Assembly: GCA_900104855.1 (NCBI GenBank)
Contig: FNSS01000001.1
Location: forward strand, 6,643,001 to 6,707,000
Source: Rhizobiales bacterium GAS188
GTDB taxonomy: Bacteria; Pseudomonadota; Alphaproteobacteria; Rhizobiales; Beijerinckiaceae
Length of the DNA: 64,000 nt
Direction of reading: 5' to 3'
Positions 18,023 through 28,120 of this stretch are shown piece by piece. Below the pieces are notes generated by a model. The model was given only the letters and a program-made list of their open reading frames with translations. It did no database searches and had not been told where the DNA came from. The first letter of the stretch is position 1. Every line of letters begins with the position of its first letter. The position numbers were made by a program, and so were the translations under genes.

Positions 18023-19675
18023 ATGACGGCCTATTACGATCTCGGCGACTATCGCCGCCCGGTCTCGACGACCTCGCCCGAGGCGCAGCTCTGGTTCGAT
18101 CGCGGGCTCATCTGGTGCTACGGCTACAATCATGAGGAGGCGGTTCGCTGCTTCCAACGGGCGGCCGAGGCCGACCCCGATTGCGCCATGGCTCATTGGG
18201 GCATCGGCTACGCGGCCGGCCCCAATTACAACAAGCAATGGAAGGCCTTCGATGCTGTCGACCTGAAGCGCTCGCTCGCCCTCGCCTATAGTGCAACCCG
18301 CAACGCCATGGCGCGCCTCGATCGTGCGAGCCCCGTTGAGCAGGCCTTGATCCGAGCGCTGGCGCATCGCTACCCGGCAGGCGAGCCGGGCGAGGTCAGC
18401 CCCATCTGGAACGACGACTACGCCAATGCCATGCGCGAGGTTCATCGCACGCATTCCGACGATCTCGACGTCGCGGCCCTGTTCGCCGAAGCCATCATGA
18501 ACCGCACGCCCTGGCAGCTCTGGGATCTGAAGAGCGGTGGTCCGGCGGAGGGTGCCGGCACGCTCGAGGCCATTCGGGTCCTCGAAACGGCGATGGCCGC
18601 GCCCGGCGGGACCAGCCATCCGGGCCTTCTCCACATGTACGTCCATCTTATGGAGATGTCGCCCCATCCCGAGCGGGCCCTGCGCGCGGCGGATCAGCTG
18701 CGCGATCTCGTCCCGGACGCCGGCCACCTGCTGCACATGCCGACCCATATCGACGTTCTCTGCGGCCATTATTGGAATGTGGTCGAAGGGAACAGCCGAG
18801 CGATCATGGCCGACCGCAAGTTCCTGGAGCGCGAAGGAGCGATCAATTTCTATACGCTGTATCGCTGCCATAATTACCACTTCAAGCTCTATGGCGCGAT
18901 GTTCCTCGGGCAGTACGCGCCGGCCCTCGCCGCGGCGAATGAGTTGATCGAGACGCTGCCGGAAGACCTCCTCGAGGTCGAAGTTCCGCCCATGGCGGAC
19001 TGGCTCGAGGGCTTCGTGCCGATGAAGATGCATGTCCTCATCCGTTTCGGGAAATGGCGGGAGATCATCGCCGAGCAGCCACCGGCAAACCAGTCTCTCT
19101 ACTGCGTGACGACGGCCATGCAGCATTACGCCAAGGCGGTGGCGCAGGCCGCGAGCGGAAACCTGCCGGCGGCGGAGGAAGAGGCGAAGAACTTCGAAAC
19201 GTCCGTGGGCAAGGTGCCGCCGACGCGATATGTCTTCAACAACACCTGTCTCGACATCCTGGCCGTGGCCGGTGAGATGGTCCGCGGCGAGATCGAGTAC
19301 CGCAGGGGCAATCATGACCTCGCCTTCGCCCATCTGCGCAAGTCCGTCGAGCTCGACGACAGCCTTCCCTATGACGAACCGTGGTCCTGGATGCAGCCGA
19401 CGCGTCACGCCCTCGGGGCGCTGCTTCTGGAGCAGGGGCGCGTCGACGAGGCGGAGAGCGTCTATCGCGCCGACCTCGGGCTCGACGGGGTCTTGAGCCG
19501 CGCTTGCCAGCACCCCGAGAACCAGTGGAGCCTGCACGGTTTGCACGAGTGCCTGCTTCGGCTCGGCAAGAAAAGCGAGTCCGACATGATCAAGCAGCGC
19601 CTCGACCTGGCGGTGGCCCGTGCCGACATGTTGATCACGTCTTCCTGCTTCTGCCGCCTGGACACGGCCGGGTAG
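18023..19675 (+). CDS. TPR-repeat protein of unknown function
   Basis: The 550-residue, probably cytoplasmic protein is built largely of helical tetratricopeptide-like repeats. Examples are AVRCFQRAAEADPDCAMAHWGIGYA near residue 40 and the C-terminal FAHLRKSVELDDSLPYDEPW with ALLLEQGRVDEAESVYRADL. His-rich stretches such as LLHMYVHLMEM and LLHMPTHIDVLCGHYW lie in the middle and could bind a metal, which is an inference. ATG 18023 is preceded by GGGAG at seven bases. An extension to 17948 lacks a site. No signal peptide is seen. The gene lies alone between msrQ and a small exported peptide, and its partner is unknown. Confidence 0.75.
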   Translation: MTAYYDLGDYRRPVSTTSPEAQLWFDRGLIWCYGYNHEEAVRCFQRAAEADPDCAMAHWGIGYAAGPNYNKQWKAFDAVDLKRSLALAYSATRNAMARLDRASPVEQALIRALAHRYPAGEPGEVSPIWNDDYANAMREVHRTHSDDLDVAALFAEAIMNRTPWQLWDLKSGGPAEGAGTLEAIRVLETAMAAPGGTSHPGLLHMYVHLMEMSPHPERALRAADQLRDLVPDAGHLLHMPTHIDVLCGHYWNVVEGNSRAIMADRKFLEREGAINFYTLYRCHNYHFKLYGAMFLGQYAPALAAANELIETLPEDLLEVEVPPMADWLEGFVPMKMHVLIRFGKWREIIAEQPPANQSLYCVTTAMQHYAKAVAQAASGNLPAAEEEAKNFETSVGKVPPTRYVFNNTCLDILAVAGEMVRGEIEYRRGNHDLAFAHLRKSVELDDSLPYDEPWSWMQPTRHALGALLLEQGRVDEAESVYRADLGLDGVLSRACQHPENQWSLHGLHECLLRLGKKSESDMIKQRLDLAVARADMLITSSCFCRLDTAG

Positions 19676-19931
19676 GTGCCTCCACAACTCAATGCGCCGG
19701 ACCGCCAAATCCGATGCGCCGGATCTGACATCGTTGCCCAGGGGCGGCGTCGGCTGGGTGGTGCCGGGGCGCCCGGAATTGATGGCGGGAGCAGGGAATT
19801 TTTTCCCCGCTTCGCGAGTCCTCATTATCAACCGCAGCCGATGGTCCCCTTTGTTCGGCAGCTGGCCAGGACCCCGTCATCCCTCAGCCCCGGAAGGCGG
19901 GGTCCGCCTAGCTTGCTATCGGAGTCAGCGC

Positions 19932-20108
19932 ATGAACGCCAAGATGCCACGCTCGGAGAAAATCGTCGCCAGCCTCGCTGTCTCAGTGCTGGTCGCAGGT
20001 CTCGCGTCGGGCGTATTCGCCAAGCCGACCGATATGAGCCCCCACGGTTCGTCGCCCGTCGCGCATGTATCGGCAAGCCAGGCTCAGCACGAGCCCTGCC
20101 CGCGATGA
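19932..20108 (+). CDS. Small putative exported peptide (58 residues)
   Basis: MNAKMPRSEK is followed by a hydrophobic segment (IVASLAVSVLVAGLASGVFA) and a Pro/Ser/His-rich tail, which is a signal-peptide pattern with likely cleavage after VFA. GGAGT lies about nine bases upstream of the ATG. The gene is short and has no recognised homologue. It converges on the RND operon end. It could be real or a chance frame. Confidence 0.35.
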   Translation: MNAKMPRSEKIVASLAVSVLVAGLASGVFAKPTDMSPHGSSPVAHVSASQAQHEPCPR

Positions 20109-20133
20109 AGATGCACGGCCGGCCGGTGACAGC

Positions 20134-23100
20134 TTACATCGCGGCGGGCGCGGGGGTTGGCTGGGTGGCGGCGCTACGCCCGCGCAGCCGCCGCCAGAAG
20201 CGCGACAGGCGCGCCATCTGCAGATAGATCACCGGCGTCGTGTAGAGCGTCAGCGCCTGCGACAGGATCAGCCCGCCCACGATGGTGATGCCGAGTGGCC
20301 GGCGCAGCTCCGAGCCAGCGCCCGTGGCGATGGCCAGCGGAACGGCGCCGAACAGCGCCGCGAGCGTCGTCATCAGGATCGGCCGGAAGCGCTCGATGCA
20401 GGCCTCGACCACGGATTCGCTCGGGCGCAGGCCCTTCGTCCGCTCGGCATGAATGGCGAAATCGACGAGCATGATGCCGTTCTTCTTCACGATGCCGATG
20501 AGCAGGATGATGCCGATGAAGGCGATCACCGTCAGATCCATCCCCGCAGCGTTGATGGCGATCAGCGCGCCGAGGCCGGCCGAGGGCAAGGTGGAGATGA
20601 TGGTGACGGGATGGACGAGGCTCTCATAGAGCACGCCGAGCACGATATAGACGGCCAGCAGCGCCACGGCGATGAGCACGCCCTGGCCGCTCGAATTATC
20701 GGCGATAGACTTGGCGTCGCCGGCGAATTCGGCGTGCAGCGACGCCGGCAGATGCATTTCGTCGACCGCCTTTTGCACTGCATCGGTCGCGGTGCCGACC
20801 GGGGTGTCGGGCTTCAGGTTGTAGGTGATGGTGATCGACGGAAACTGGCCTTGGTGATTGACGATGAGCGGGGCCGTACCGCGCTCGACATGGGCGACTG
20901 CCGAGAGGGGGATAGAAACGCCGCCGCGCCCCGGCACGTAGAGGCCGGTGAAATCCGAAGGATCACGCGAGCGTGACGGGGAGATCTCGAACACCACGCG
21001 GTATTGGTTGCGTTGCGTGTAGTTCGTCGAGATCTGCCTTTGCCCGTAGGCATCTCCGAGCACATTGTCGATATCCTGGACGGCGACGCCGAGACGCGAG
21101 GCTTTGTCCCGGTCGATGACGACATTAGCCTGCAGGCCGCCCTTCTCGCGATCGGAGGCGACGTCGACGATGCCGGGGAGCTTGCGGATGCGCTCGAGAA
21201 CCTTCGGGAACCATTCGAGGAGCTCGTCGAAATCCGGATCCCAGAGGGTGAACTGGTATTGCGCCTTGCCTTGCCTTGCTCCGGCCCGCAGATCCTGCAC
21301 GGGGAACAGATAGACGCGCAGGCCGGCGATGTTGTCGAGCTTTTGGCGCATGCGGTCGATCGCCTGCGCAGCGGTGAGCTGGCGCTCGCCCTCCGGCTTG
21401 AGGCTGACATAGAAGGTGCCGTGATTGACGGTCGAGCCGCCGCCCACGAAGGAGGAGACCCCTGCGATCGCCGGATCGGCCACGATGATGTCGCCGGCCT
21501 GCTGCTGCAATGTCTGCATGGCCGGGAAGGAGATGTCGGGAGAGGCCTCGGTGAAGCCGAAGAGCAGGCCGGTATCGTCCTGCGGAAAATAGCCCTTCGG
21601 CGTCGTGCGGTAGAGCTGCACCGTCAAGCCGATGGTCGCCGCCATGACGATCAGCATCAGCCAGGGATGGCGCAGGCCGATGCGCAGCGAGCGCCCATAG
21701 GCGTTCGTCAGGCGCGTCAGCGCTCCTTCGACCAGGCGATCATACCAGCGCTGCTTGGCGTCGCGGTCGTGGCGCATGAAGCGTCCGCAGATCATCGGCG
21801 TCACGCTGAGCGAGACGAAGGTCGAGATGACGATGGCGAAGACCAGCGTCAGCGAGAATTCGCGAAACAGCCGGCCCAATATGCCTTGCATGAACAAGAG
21901 CGGGATGAAGGCGGCGATCAGCGAGACCGAGATCGACATCACCGTGAAGCCGATCTGGCGGGCGCCGGTCAGGGCGGCTTCGAGCCGGCCCATCCCCGCT
22001 TCCATGTTGCGGTGGATGTTCTCTATCATCACGATCGCATCATCGACCACGAAGCCGACCGAGATGGTGATCGCCATCAGCGACAGATTGTCGAGCGCGA
22101 AGCCCGACGCCCAGATGGCGGCGCAGGTGCCGGCGAGCGACAAGGGCACGGTGACGCCGGCAGCGATAGTCGGCGTGGCCCGGCGCAGGAAGACGAACAC
22201 CACCATCATGACCAGGGTGATGGCGATCATCAAGGTGCGCTGGACCTCGGTGATCGAGGCGCGGATCGTCAGCGTCCGGTCGGCCATCACCTCGATCTTG
22301 ATGCCGGCCGGTATGAGCCGCTGCAGCTGCGGCAGCAGCGCCTTCACCCGGTCGACGGTGTCGATGACGTTGGCGTCGGCCTGCTTGGTGACGATGAGCA
22401 GCACGGCGGGCTTGCGGTTATACCAGCCCGCGGCGCGGCTGTTGCGCACCCCGCGCTCCAGGCGGGCGATCTGCGACAGCTTCACCACCGTGCCGTTCGC
22501 CGCCGTCACCACGATGTCGCGATAATCCTGCAGCGCCGAGATGCGGTCATTCGTGGCGATGGTCTCGGTTTGCGTGTCGCCCTCGAAACTGCCGAGCTGG
22601 TTCGGGGCGTTGGCGTTGATGATCGCCTTGCGCACCGATTCCAGGCTGATGCCCATGGCGGCGAGCCGGGCCGGATCGACGCGCACCCGGATGGCGGGCT
22701 GCTCGGCGCCGTTCACCGTCACCTCGCCGACCCCGTCGACCTGGGAGATGCGCTGCGCCATGATGGTGTCGGCCGCGTCGTAGATGGCGTCCGCCGGCAG
22801 GGTGTCCGAGGTGAGGGCGAGGATGAAGACCGGCGCCGCCGCCGGATTGGCCTTGCGGAAGATCGGCAGGGTCGGCAGATCGCCCGGCAGGTCGTTGGCG
22901 GCGGCATTGAGCGCCGCCTGCACGTCGCGCGCCGCATTGTCGATTTTGCGGTTGAGGTCGAACTGGATGGCGATCACCGAGGAGCCGAGCGACGAGTTCG
23001 AGGTGATCTCGTTGACGCCGGCGATCTCGCCGAGATGGCGCTCCAGAGGCGCGGCGACCGAGGCGGCCATGGTCTGCGGGTCGGCGCCCGGCCGGCTGGC

Positions 23101-23244
23101 GATGACGCGAATGACCGGAAATTCGACGGAGGGCAGGCTTGCCACCGGCAAGAACACATAGGCCACCGCGCCCACCAGGAACAGGCCGATCGCCATCAGC
23201 GTGGTGCCGACCGGCCGCCGGATGAAGGGCGCCGAGATATTCAT
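20134..23244 (-). CDS. RND efflux pump inner-membrane transporter (MdtC-like), second pump gene
   Basis: The 1036-residue protein has the HAE1-type RND plan of twelve helices with two large periplasmic loops. The start is MNISAPFIRRPVGTTLMAIGLFL. The proton-relay aspartates lie in the fourth helix (GFVVDDAIVMIENI). It overlaps the upstream pump gene by four bases (ATGA). Two different RND subunits fed by one fusion protein is the MdtABC arrangement, in which MdtB and MdtC form a heterotrimer. This one most resembles the second subunit. It probably exports drugs, bile-salt-like detergents or plant compounds, but the substrate is not determinable. The start at 23244 is fixed by the overlap. Confidence 0.9.
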   Translation of the reverse strand: MNISAPFIRRPVGTTLMAIGLFLVGAVAYVFLPVASLPSVEFPVIRVIASRPGADPQTMAASVAAPLERHLGEIAGVNEITSNSSLGSSVIAIQFDLNRKIDNAARDVQAALNAAANDLPGDLPTLPIFRKANPAAAPVFILALTSDTLPADAIYDAADTIMAQRISQVDGVGEVTVNGAEQPAIRVRVDPARLAAMGISLESVRKAIINANAPNQLGSFEGDTQTETIATNDRISALQDYRDIVVTAANGTVVKLSQIARLERGVRNSRAAGWYNRKPAVLLIVTKQADANVIDTVDRVKALLPQLQRLIPAGIKIEVMADRTLTIRASITEVQRTLMIAITLVMMVVFVFLRRATPTIAAGVTVPLSLAGTCAAIWASGFALDNLSLMAITISVGFVVDDAIVMIENIHRNMEAGMGRLEAALTGARQIGFTVMSISVSLIAAFIPLLFMQGILGRLFREFSLTLVFAIVISTFVSLSVTPMICGRFMRHDRDAKQRWYDRLVEGALTRLTNAYGRSLRIGLRHPWLMLIVMAATIGLTVQLYRTTPKGYFPQDDTGLLFGFTEASPDISFPAMQTLQQQAGDIIVADPAIAGVSSFVGGGSTVNHGTFYVSLKPEGERQLTAAQAIDRMRQKLDNIAGLRVYLFPVQDLRAGARQGKAQYQFTLWDPDFDELLEWFPKVLERIRKLPGIVDVASDREKGGLQANVVIDRDKASRLGVAVQDIDNVLGDAYGQRQISTNYTQRNQYRVVFEISPSRSRDPSDFTGLYVPGRGGVSIPLSAVAHVERGTAPLIVNHQGQFPSITITYNLKPDTPVGTATDAVQKAVDEMHLPASLHAEFAGDAKSIADNSSGQGVLIAVALLAVYIVLGVLYESLVHPVTIISTLPSAGLGALIAINAAGMDLTVIAFIGIILLIGIVKKNGIMLVDFAIHAERTKGLRPSESVVEACIERFRPILMTTLAALFGAVPLAIATGAGSELRRPLGITIVGGLILSQALTLYTTPVIYLQMARLSRFWRRLRGRSAATQPTPAPAAM

Positions 23245-26200
23245 CACTCGGCCGCCTCTCGGCCGAGTGGCGGGGCGGGCGTCGGCATCAGCACGATGGC
23301 GGCTGTCGGCCGGAGCGGGGGCGCGCGCTGCCCCCAGAAACGGTCGCGCAGCTCCTCGAAGGCGAGATAGATCACCGGCGTCGTATAGAGCGTCAGCAAT
23401 TGGCTCAACAGCAGGCCGCCGATGATGGTGATGCCGAGCGGGATGCGCAGCTCGCTGCCCGTTCCGTGGGCGAGCGCCAGCGGCAGTGCGCCGAACAGGG
23501 CGGCGAGCGTCGTCATCATGATCGGGCGAAAGCGCAGATGGCACGCACGCACGATCGCGTCCCGCGGCGCAAGGCCGTCAGTGCGCTCGGCGTCGAGCGC
23601 GAAGTCGATCATCATGATCGCGTTCTTCTTGACGATGCCCATGAGCAGGATGATGCCGATCAGGGCGACGATCGACAGATCCTGCTTGAACAGAATCAGC
23701 GCCAGCAGCGCCCCGACTCCGGCCGAGGGCAGGGTCGAGAGGATCGTCAGCGGATGGATGAAGCTCTCATAGAGCATGCCGAGCACGAGATAGATGGTGA
23801 CCGCGGCCGCGAGGATCAGCCAGGGTTCGCCGGCGAGCGAGCGGTTGAACTCCGCTGCGTCGGCGCTGAAGGAGCCGATCACCGTCTGCGGCAGGTCGAT
23901 ATCGCGCTCGGCCATGGAGATGGCGTCGACCGCGTCGCCGAGCGATGCGTCGGGCGCCAGGTCGAAGGAGAGGGTCGCGGCCGGGAATTGCCCCTCATGG
24001 GCGATCGACAAAGGCGCGGTGATGCGCTTGATCTTGGCGAGCGAGCCGAGCGGCACCTGCGGAGAGCCGTTGACGGCGGTGTTGATGGTCGGCGCCGTGG
24101 GCGCACCGAGGGCGGTCGATTGCACGACGTTGGTCGAGCCCGATATGTAGAGCTTCTCCAGCACCGTCGGATCCGTCTGGTATTGCGGCGCCGCTTCCAG
24201 GATCACGCGATACTGGTTCGACTGGGCATAGATCGTCGAGATCTGGCGCTGGCCGAAAGCGTCGTTCAGCGTGTCGTCGATATTCTGGACCGTGATGCCG
24301 AGCCGGCCGGCCTGTTCGCGGTCGATGTCGATGAAGGTGCGCAGGCCGCCAACCTGCGTTTCGAGCGCGATATTGCGGAAGGCAGGCACCGTGTTGAGAC
24401 GATCGGCGAGGCGCGCCGCCCATTGGTCGATCTCGTCGGTGTCGGTTCCGGTCAAGGTGTATTGATATTGGGAGCGGCTCGCCCGCGTGGTGATCTGGAT
24501 ATCCTGCACCGGCTCGACGAACACCGTCACGCCCGGCACGGCGGAGGCCGCTTTGGCTAGTCTCGCTCCGATCTCGTCGGCCGTGTCGCGACGGTTGTTG
24601 CGGGGCGTCAGGGTAACCGAGAGACGTCCTACATTGCTCGTGGCGTTCAGCGTGCCGATGCCGAGCACCGCGACCACGCCCGACACCTCCTTATCCTTGC
24701 TGATGACCTCGGACACCGCGCTCTGCAGCCGGCTCATCTGCGCAAACGAGACGTCGGGCGTGCTCTGCAGGACGATGGTGAGGAGGCCGGTATCCTGGCG
24801 CGGCAGGAAGCCTTTCGGGATCACGACGTAGAGATAGCTGGTCAGCGCCAGCGTGCCGAAGGTGAGGAACAGCATGAAGCGCCGCCGCGCCAGGGCCCAG
24901 CCGAGCGTCGCCGCGTAGAGCCTCGTCATGGCCGTCATCGGCCATTCGGCGGCGCGCGCCAGGAAGCCCGGCTCGCGATCATGGGTCATGCGCAGGAGCT
25001 GGCCGCACATCATCGGCGTCAGCGTCAGGGAGACGATGGCCGAGACCACGACCGCGATCGACAAGGTGAGGGCGAATTCGCGGAACATGCGCCCGACGAG
25101 CCCGGTCATGAACAGGAGCGGGATGAAGACGGCGATCAGCGAGACGGTGAGCGAGATGATGGTGAAGCCGATCTGGCGGGCGCCGTCGAGCGCTGCCTGC
25201 AGCGGCGATTTTCCGCCCTCCATGTTGCGCACGATGTTCTCGATCATGACGATTGCGTCGTCGACGACGAAGCCCGTGCCGATGGTCAGGGCCATGAGCG
25301 AGAGGTTGTCGAGCGAGAAGCCGGCAAGCCACATCACGCCGAAGGTGGCGATGATCGACAGCGGCAGCGCCACGCCTGCGATGATGGTGGCGCGCACGGT
25401 GCGCAGGAAGAGGAGCACCACGAGCACGACGAGGAAGGCGGCGAGCACCAGCGTGAATTCGACATCGGCGATCGATGCGCGGATGGTCTCGGTGCGGTCG
25501 TTGACGACCGTGAGATTGACGCCGGCCGCCATGGAGCGGGAGAGCCGCGGCAATTCCTTCTTCACGAGATCGACCGTGCCGATGATGTTGGCGCCCGGCT
25601 GACGCTGCACATCGATGATGACGGCGGGCTCGCCCTTGTACCAGCCGCCGACGCGCGCATTCTCGAGTCCGTCGACGACATCGGCGACGTCGCGCAGCAG
25701 CACCGGTGCGCCGTTGCGATAGGCGATGACGACGGTCCTGTAGGCTGAAGCCGCCGTGATCTGGTCGTTCGCCGCGATGGTGTAGGATTGCTGCGCGCCG
25801 TCGAGGGCGCCCTTCGATCCTGCCACATTCGCCGCGTTGATGGCGGTGCGCAGGTCCTCGATGCCGATCTTGTAGGAGGCGAGCCGCGCGAGGTCGGCCT
25901 GGATCCGGATCGCCGGCTTGATGCCGCCTTCGACCGAGACATGGCCGACGCCGGTCACCTCGCTCAGGCGTTGCGCCAGCAAGGTGTCGGCGAGATCGGA
26001 GAGCGTGCGCAGCGATTCGGTTCTCGAGGTGAGGGCGAGCGTCAGGATCGGCGTATCGGCGGGGTTCACCTTGGCATAGGTCGGCGGGTAGGGGAGGTTG
26101 CGGGGCAAGGTGGAGTAGGCGGCGTTGATCGCCGACTGCACGTCTTGCGCCGCGCCATCGATGTCGCGATCGAGATCGAATTGCAGCGTGACCTGGGACA

Positions 26201-26462
26201 GGCCGAAGGAGCTCTGCGACGACATGGTCGAGAGCGACGGGATCTGGCCGAATTGCCGCTCGAGCGGCGCGGTGACCAGCGAGGCGATGGTATCGGGGCT
26301 GGCGCCCGGCAGCTGGGTTGTGATCTGCAATGTCGGGAAATCGACTTGCGGCAGCGCCGAGACCGGCAGGCGCAGGAACCCCAGGACTCCGCACAGCAAC
26401 ACCGCGAAGCCGAGAAGCGATGTCGCGATCGGCCGCTCGATGAAGGGCGTCGATACGCTCAT
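23244..26462 (-). CDS. RND efflux pump inner-membrane transporter (MdtB-like), first pump gene
   Basis: The 1072-residue RND protein begins MSVSTPFIERPIATSLLGFAVLL and carries GTGFVVDDAIVMIENI in helix four, with the two proton-carrying aspartates. Compared with its downstream paralogue it has an extra segment of roughly 20 residues in the second periplasmic half (around SGSTNVVQSTALGAPTAPT) and a longer C-terminal tail. Both junctions are ATGA overlaps: with the fusion protein gene at 26459-26462 and with the next pump at 23244. Heteromeric MdtB/MdtC-type assembly is inferred from the tandem pair. Confidence 0.9.
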   Translation of the reverse strand: MSVSTPFIERPIATSLLGFAVLLCGVLGFLRLPVSALPQVDFPTLQITTQLPGASPDTIASLVTAPLERQFGQIPSLSTMSSQSSFGLSQVTLQFDLDRDIDGAAQDVQSAINAAYSTLPRNLPYPPTYAKVNPADTPILTLALTSRTESLRTLSDLADTLLAQRLSEVTGVGHVSVEGGIKPAIRIQADLARLASYKIGIEDLRTAINAANVAGSKGALDGAQQSYTIAANDQITAASAYRTVVIAYRNGAPVLLRDVADVVDGLENARVGGWYKGEPAVIIDVQRQPGANIIGTVDLVKKELPRLSRSMAAGVNLTVVNDRTETIRASIADVEFTLVLAAFLVVLVVLLFLRTVRATIIAGVALPLSIIATFGVMWLAGFSLDNLSLMALTIGTGFVVDDAIVMIENIVRNMEGGKSPLQAALDGARQIGFTIISLTVSLIAVFIPLLFMTGLVGRMFREFALTLSIAVVVSAIVSLTLTPMMCGQLLRMTHDREPGFLARAAEWPMTAMTRLYAATLGWALARRRFMLFLTFGTLALTSYLYVVIPKGFLPRQDTGLLTIVLQSTPDVSFAQMSRLQSAVSEVISKDKEVSGVVAVLGIGTLNATSNVGRLSVTLTPRNNRRDTADEIGARLAKAASAVPGVTVFVEPVQDIQITTRASRSQYQYTLTGTDTDEIDQWAARLADRLNTVPAFRNIALETQVGGLRTFIDIDREQAGRLGITVQNIDDTLNDAFGQRQISTIYAQSNQYRVILEAAPQYQTDPTVLEKLYISGSTNVVQSTALGAPTAPTINTAVNGSPQVPLGSLAKIKRITAPLSIAHEGQFPAATLSFDLAPDASLGDAVDAISMAERDIDLPQTVIGSFSADAAEFNRSLAGEPWLILAAAVTIYLVLGMLYESFIHPLTILSTLPSAGVGALLALILFKQDLSIVALIGIILLMGIVKKNAIMMIDFALDAERTDGLAPRDAIVRACHLRFRPIMMTTLAALFGALPLALAHGTGSELRIPLGITIIGGLLLSQLLTLYTTPVIYLAFEELRDRFWGQRAPPLRPTAAIVLMPTPAPPLGREAAE

Positions 26463-28120
26463 TGCGATGGAGGCGCCCCAGGAGGCGCACCTGGCGACGG
26501 TGCGGGCGGCGCCGGAGAGGCAGCCTGGCCTTCTCCCGGCGGGCGCTGTCCGCGCTGACGACGTCCGGCGCCGCCCTCTCCGGATGGTCGGCGGCCGGGG
26601 GTGCCGGCCTGTGCGCCGCTATCGGGGGGGCGAGCAGCCGGCGGATCGGCGACGACGGCCGCCGCCGCGCCGGCCTGAGCGGGACTTGCCGGGGCCGGAC
26701 TTGCCTGAGCGGGACTTGCCGGGGCGGGACTTGCCGGGGCGGGACTTGCCGGGGCGGGACTTGCTTGGGCAGGACTTGCTGGGGCAGGACTTGCTTGGGC
26801 AGGACTTGCTTGGGCAGGACTTGCGACGGCAGGACTTGCGATGGCAGGACTCGCCGGCGCGGCGGCACCGGACGCCGCCTCGGGCGGGGCAATGCGCACC
26901 TCGCTTCCGTCCGTCAGCCGCGCAAAGCCGGTGGTGATGACCTGCTCGGGAGGCTGCAGGCCCGAGGTGATGACGGCCTCCGTCTCGTTCTGGCGCCCGA
27001 CCATGACATTGCGCAGCGCCACCTTGGAATTGCCCCCGAGCACGTAGACATAGGCGCCGTTCGGGCCGCGCTGGACCGCTGCGGTTGGGACTACGACGGC
27101 GTGCTCGAGCACGTCCACATAGAGCCGCACATTGACGAACTGCCCTGGCCATAATTGCAGATTGGCGTTCGGGTAGAGGGCCTTGAACTTGATCGTGCCG
27201 GTGGTCTGGTCGACCTGGTTGTCGATGACCTGGATGATCCCCTTGTCGATTACCGTGGTGTTGTCGGCCTCCAGCACGTTGACTGCGACCGGGCCTTTCA
27301 CCATCGAGGCATTCACGGCCCGCAATTGCTGCTGCGGCAGGTTGAAGAGCACGGTGATCGGCTTGACCTGCGTGATCACGACGATGCCGGCTATGTCGGA
27401 GGACCGCAGAATATTGCCTTGGTCGACGAGCCTGATGCCGGTGCGTCCGTCGATCGGTGCGACGATCGTGGTGTAGGCGAGTGTCGCCTTGGTGTTGTCG
27501 ATCGCGGCCTGGTCGCCTGCGACCTGGGCCTCGAGCTGCGCCACCAATGCCTTCTGCGTGTCGGCTTGCTGCTTCGATCCGGCTTCGGTCGAGGCGAGCC
27601 TCTGGTAGCGGACGAGGTCGTTGCGGGCATTGGCGAGGGTTGCCTCGTCCTGCGCCTTCTTGGCCACCGCCTGATCGTATTGCGCCTGATAGGTGGCCGG
27701 ATCGATGCGCGCCAGCACGTCGCCCTTCTTGACGTCCTGGCCATCCTTGAAGTCGAGCTCGATCAGCTTGCCGTCGACCTGGGCGCGCACCGTGACGGTG
27801 TTGAGCGCCTGCACCGTCCCCACGGCATCCGCCGTCACCGGCACGTCCTCATAGCGGGCCGCAGCGGCCACGACCGGAATGGGGCCGTCACCTCCGCCGC
27901 CCTGGCCGTTACGCCCTTGCCCGGAGCGCCCTTGGCCGCTGCGCTGACCGCCTCCGCGCCCGGCGGCCCCATCCGGGCTCGCCGCATGCGGCGCGATGCG
28001 GGCCCAATCGGGAACCCATTGCGGCAGCGGCACCGGCTCCCAGCCGGGCACCAGCCCGGCCTGGTTGGCGTAATAGGCGCCGCCGGCCACGATCAAGAGC
28101 AGGAGCAGTATGCGTTTCAT
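26459..28120 (-). CDS. RND efflux membrane fusion protein (MdtA-like) with repetitive ASPAx tail
   Basis: The 553-residue periplasmic adaptor links the RND pumps to the outer-membrane channel. An N-terminal anchor (ILLLLLIVAGGAYYANQAG) is followed by the biotinyl-lipoyl-like domain (VRAQVDGKLIELDFKDGQDV), an alpha-hairpin and beta-barrel domains to about residue 415. After that the protein departs from the family. Twelve consecutive pentapeptides of the form ASPA(I/V/Q/P) are followed by a Pro/Gly/Arg-rich segment ending GAPPSQ. Normal MdtA is about 400-415 residues, so the tail adds some 135. The stop overlaps the first RND gene by four bases and the start overlaps the outer-membrane gene. 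Confidence 0.9.
   Translation of the reverse strand: MKRILLLLLIVAGGAYYANQAGLVPGWEPVPLPQWVPDWARIAPHAASPDGAAGRGGGQRSGQGRSGQGRNGQGGGGDGPIPVVAAAARYEDVPVTADAVGTVQALNTVTVRAQVDGKLIELDFKDGQDVKKGDVLARIDPATYQAQYDQAVAKKAQDEATLANARNDLVRYQRLASTEAGSKQQADTQKALVAQLEAQVAGDQAAIDNTKATLAYTTIVAPIDGRTGIRLVDQGNILRSSDIAGIVVITQVKPITVLFNLPQQQLRAVNASMVKGPVAVNVLEADNTTVIDKGIIQVIDNQVDQTTGTIKFKALYPNANLQLWPGQFVNVRLYVDVLEHAVVVPTAAVQRGPNGAYVYVLGGNSKVALRNVMVGRQNETEAVITSGLQPPEQVITTGFARLTDGSEVRIAPPEAASGAAAPASPAIASPAVASPAQASPAQASPAPASPAQASPAPASPAPASPAPASPAQASPAPASPAQAGAAAAVVADPPAARPPDSGAQAGTPGRRPSGEGGAGRRQRGQRPPGEGQAASPAPPAPSPGAPPGAPPSQ
26682..26861. repeat. Minisatellite of twelve 15-bp units inside the fusion protein gene
   Basis: GGACTTGC recurs every 15 bases from 26682 to 26847, with the variable part of each unit of the form NNGGGCN. 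On the minus strand each unit codes one ASPAx pentapeptide. A 15-bp period keeps the frame, so copy number can change without breaking the protein. Confidence 0.95.

Noticed and set aside
21004..23370. 788-residue plus-strand frame over the RND gene, with similar long frames at 23400-24560 and 24981-25748
   Set aside because: They are antisense to RND pump genes with intact motifs. Long stop-free antisense frames are expected in GC-rich DNA.
26682..26861. Possible CRISPR array
   Set aside because: The units are contiguous 15-mers without spacers and code a regular pentapeptide in frame.
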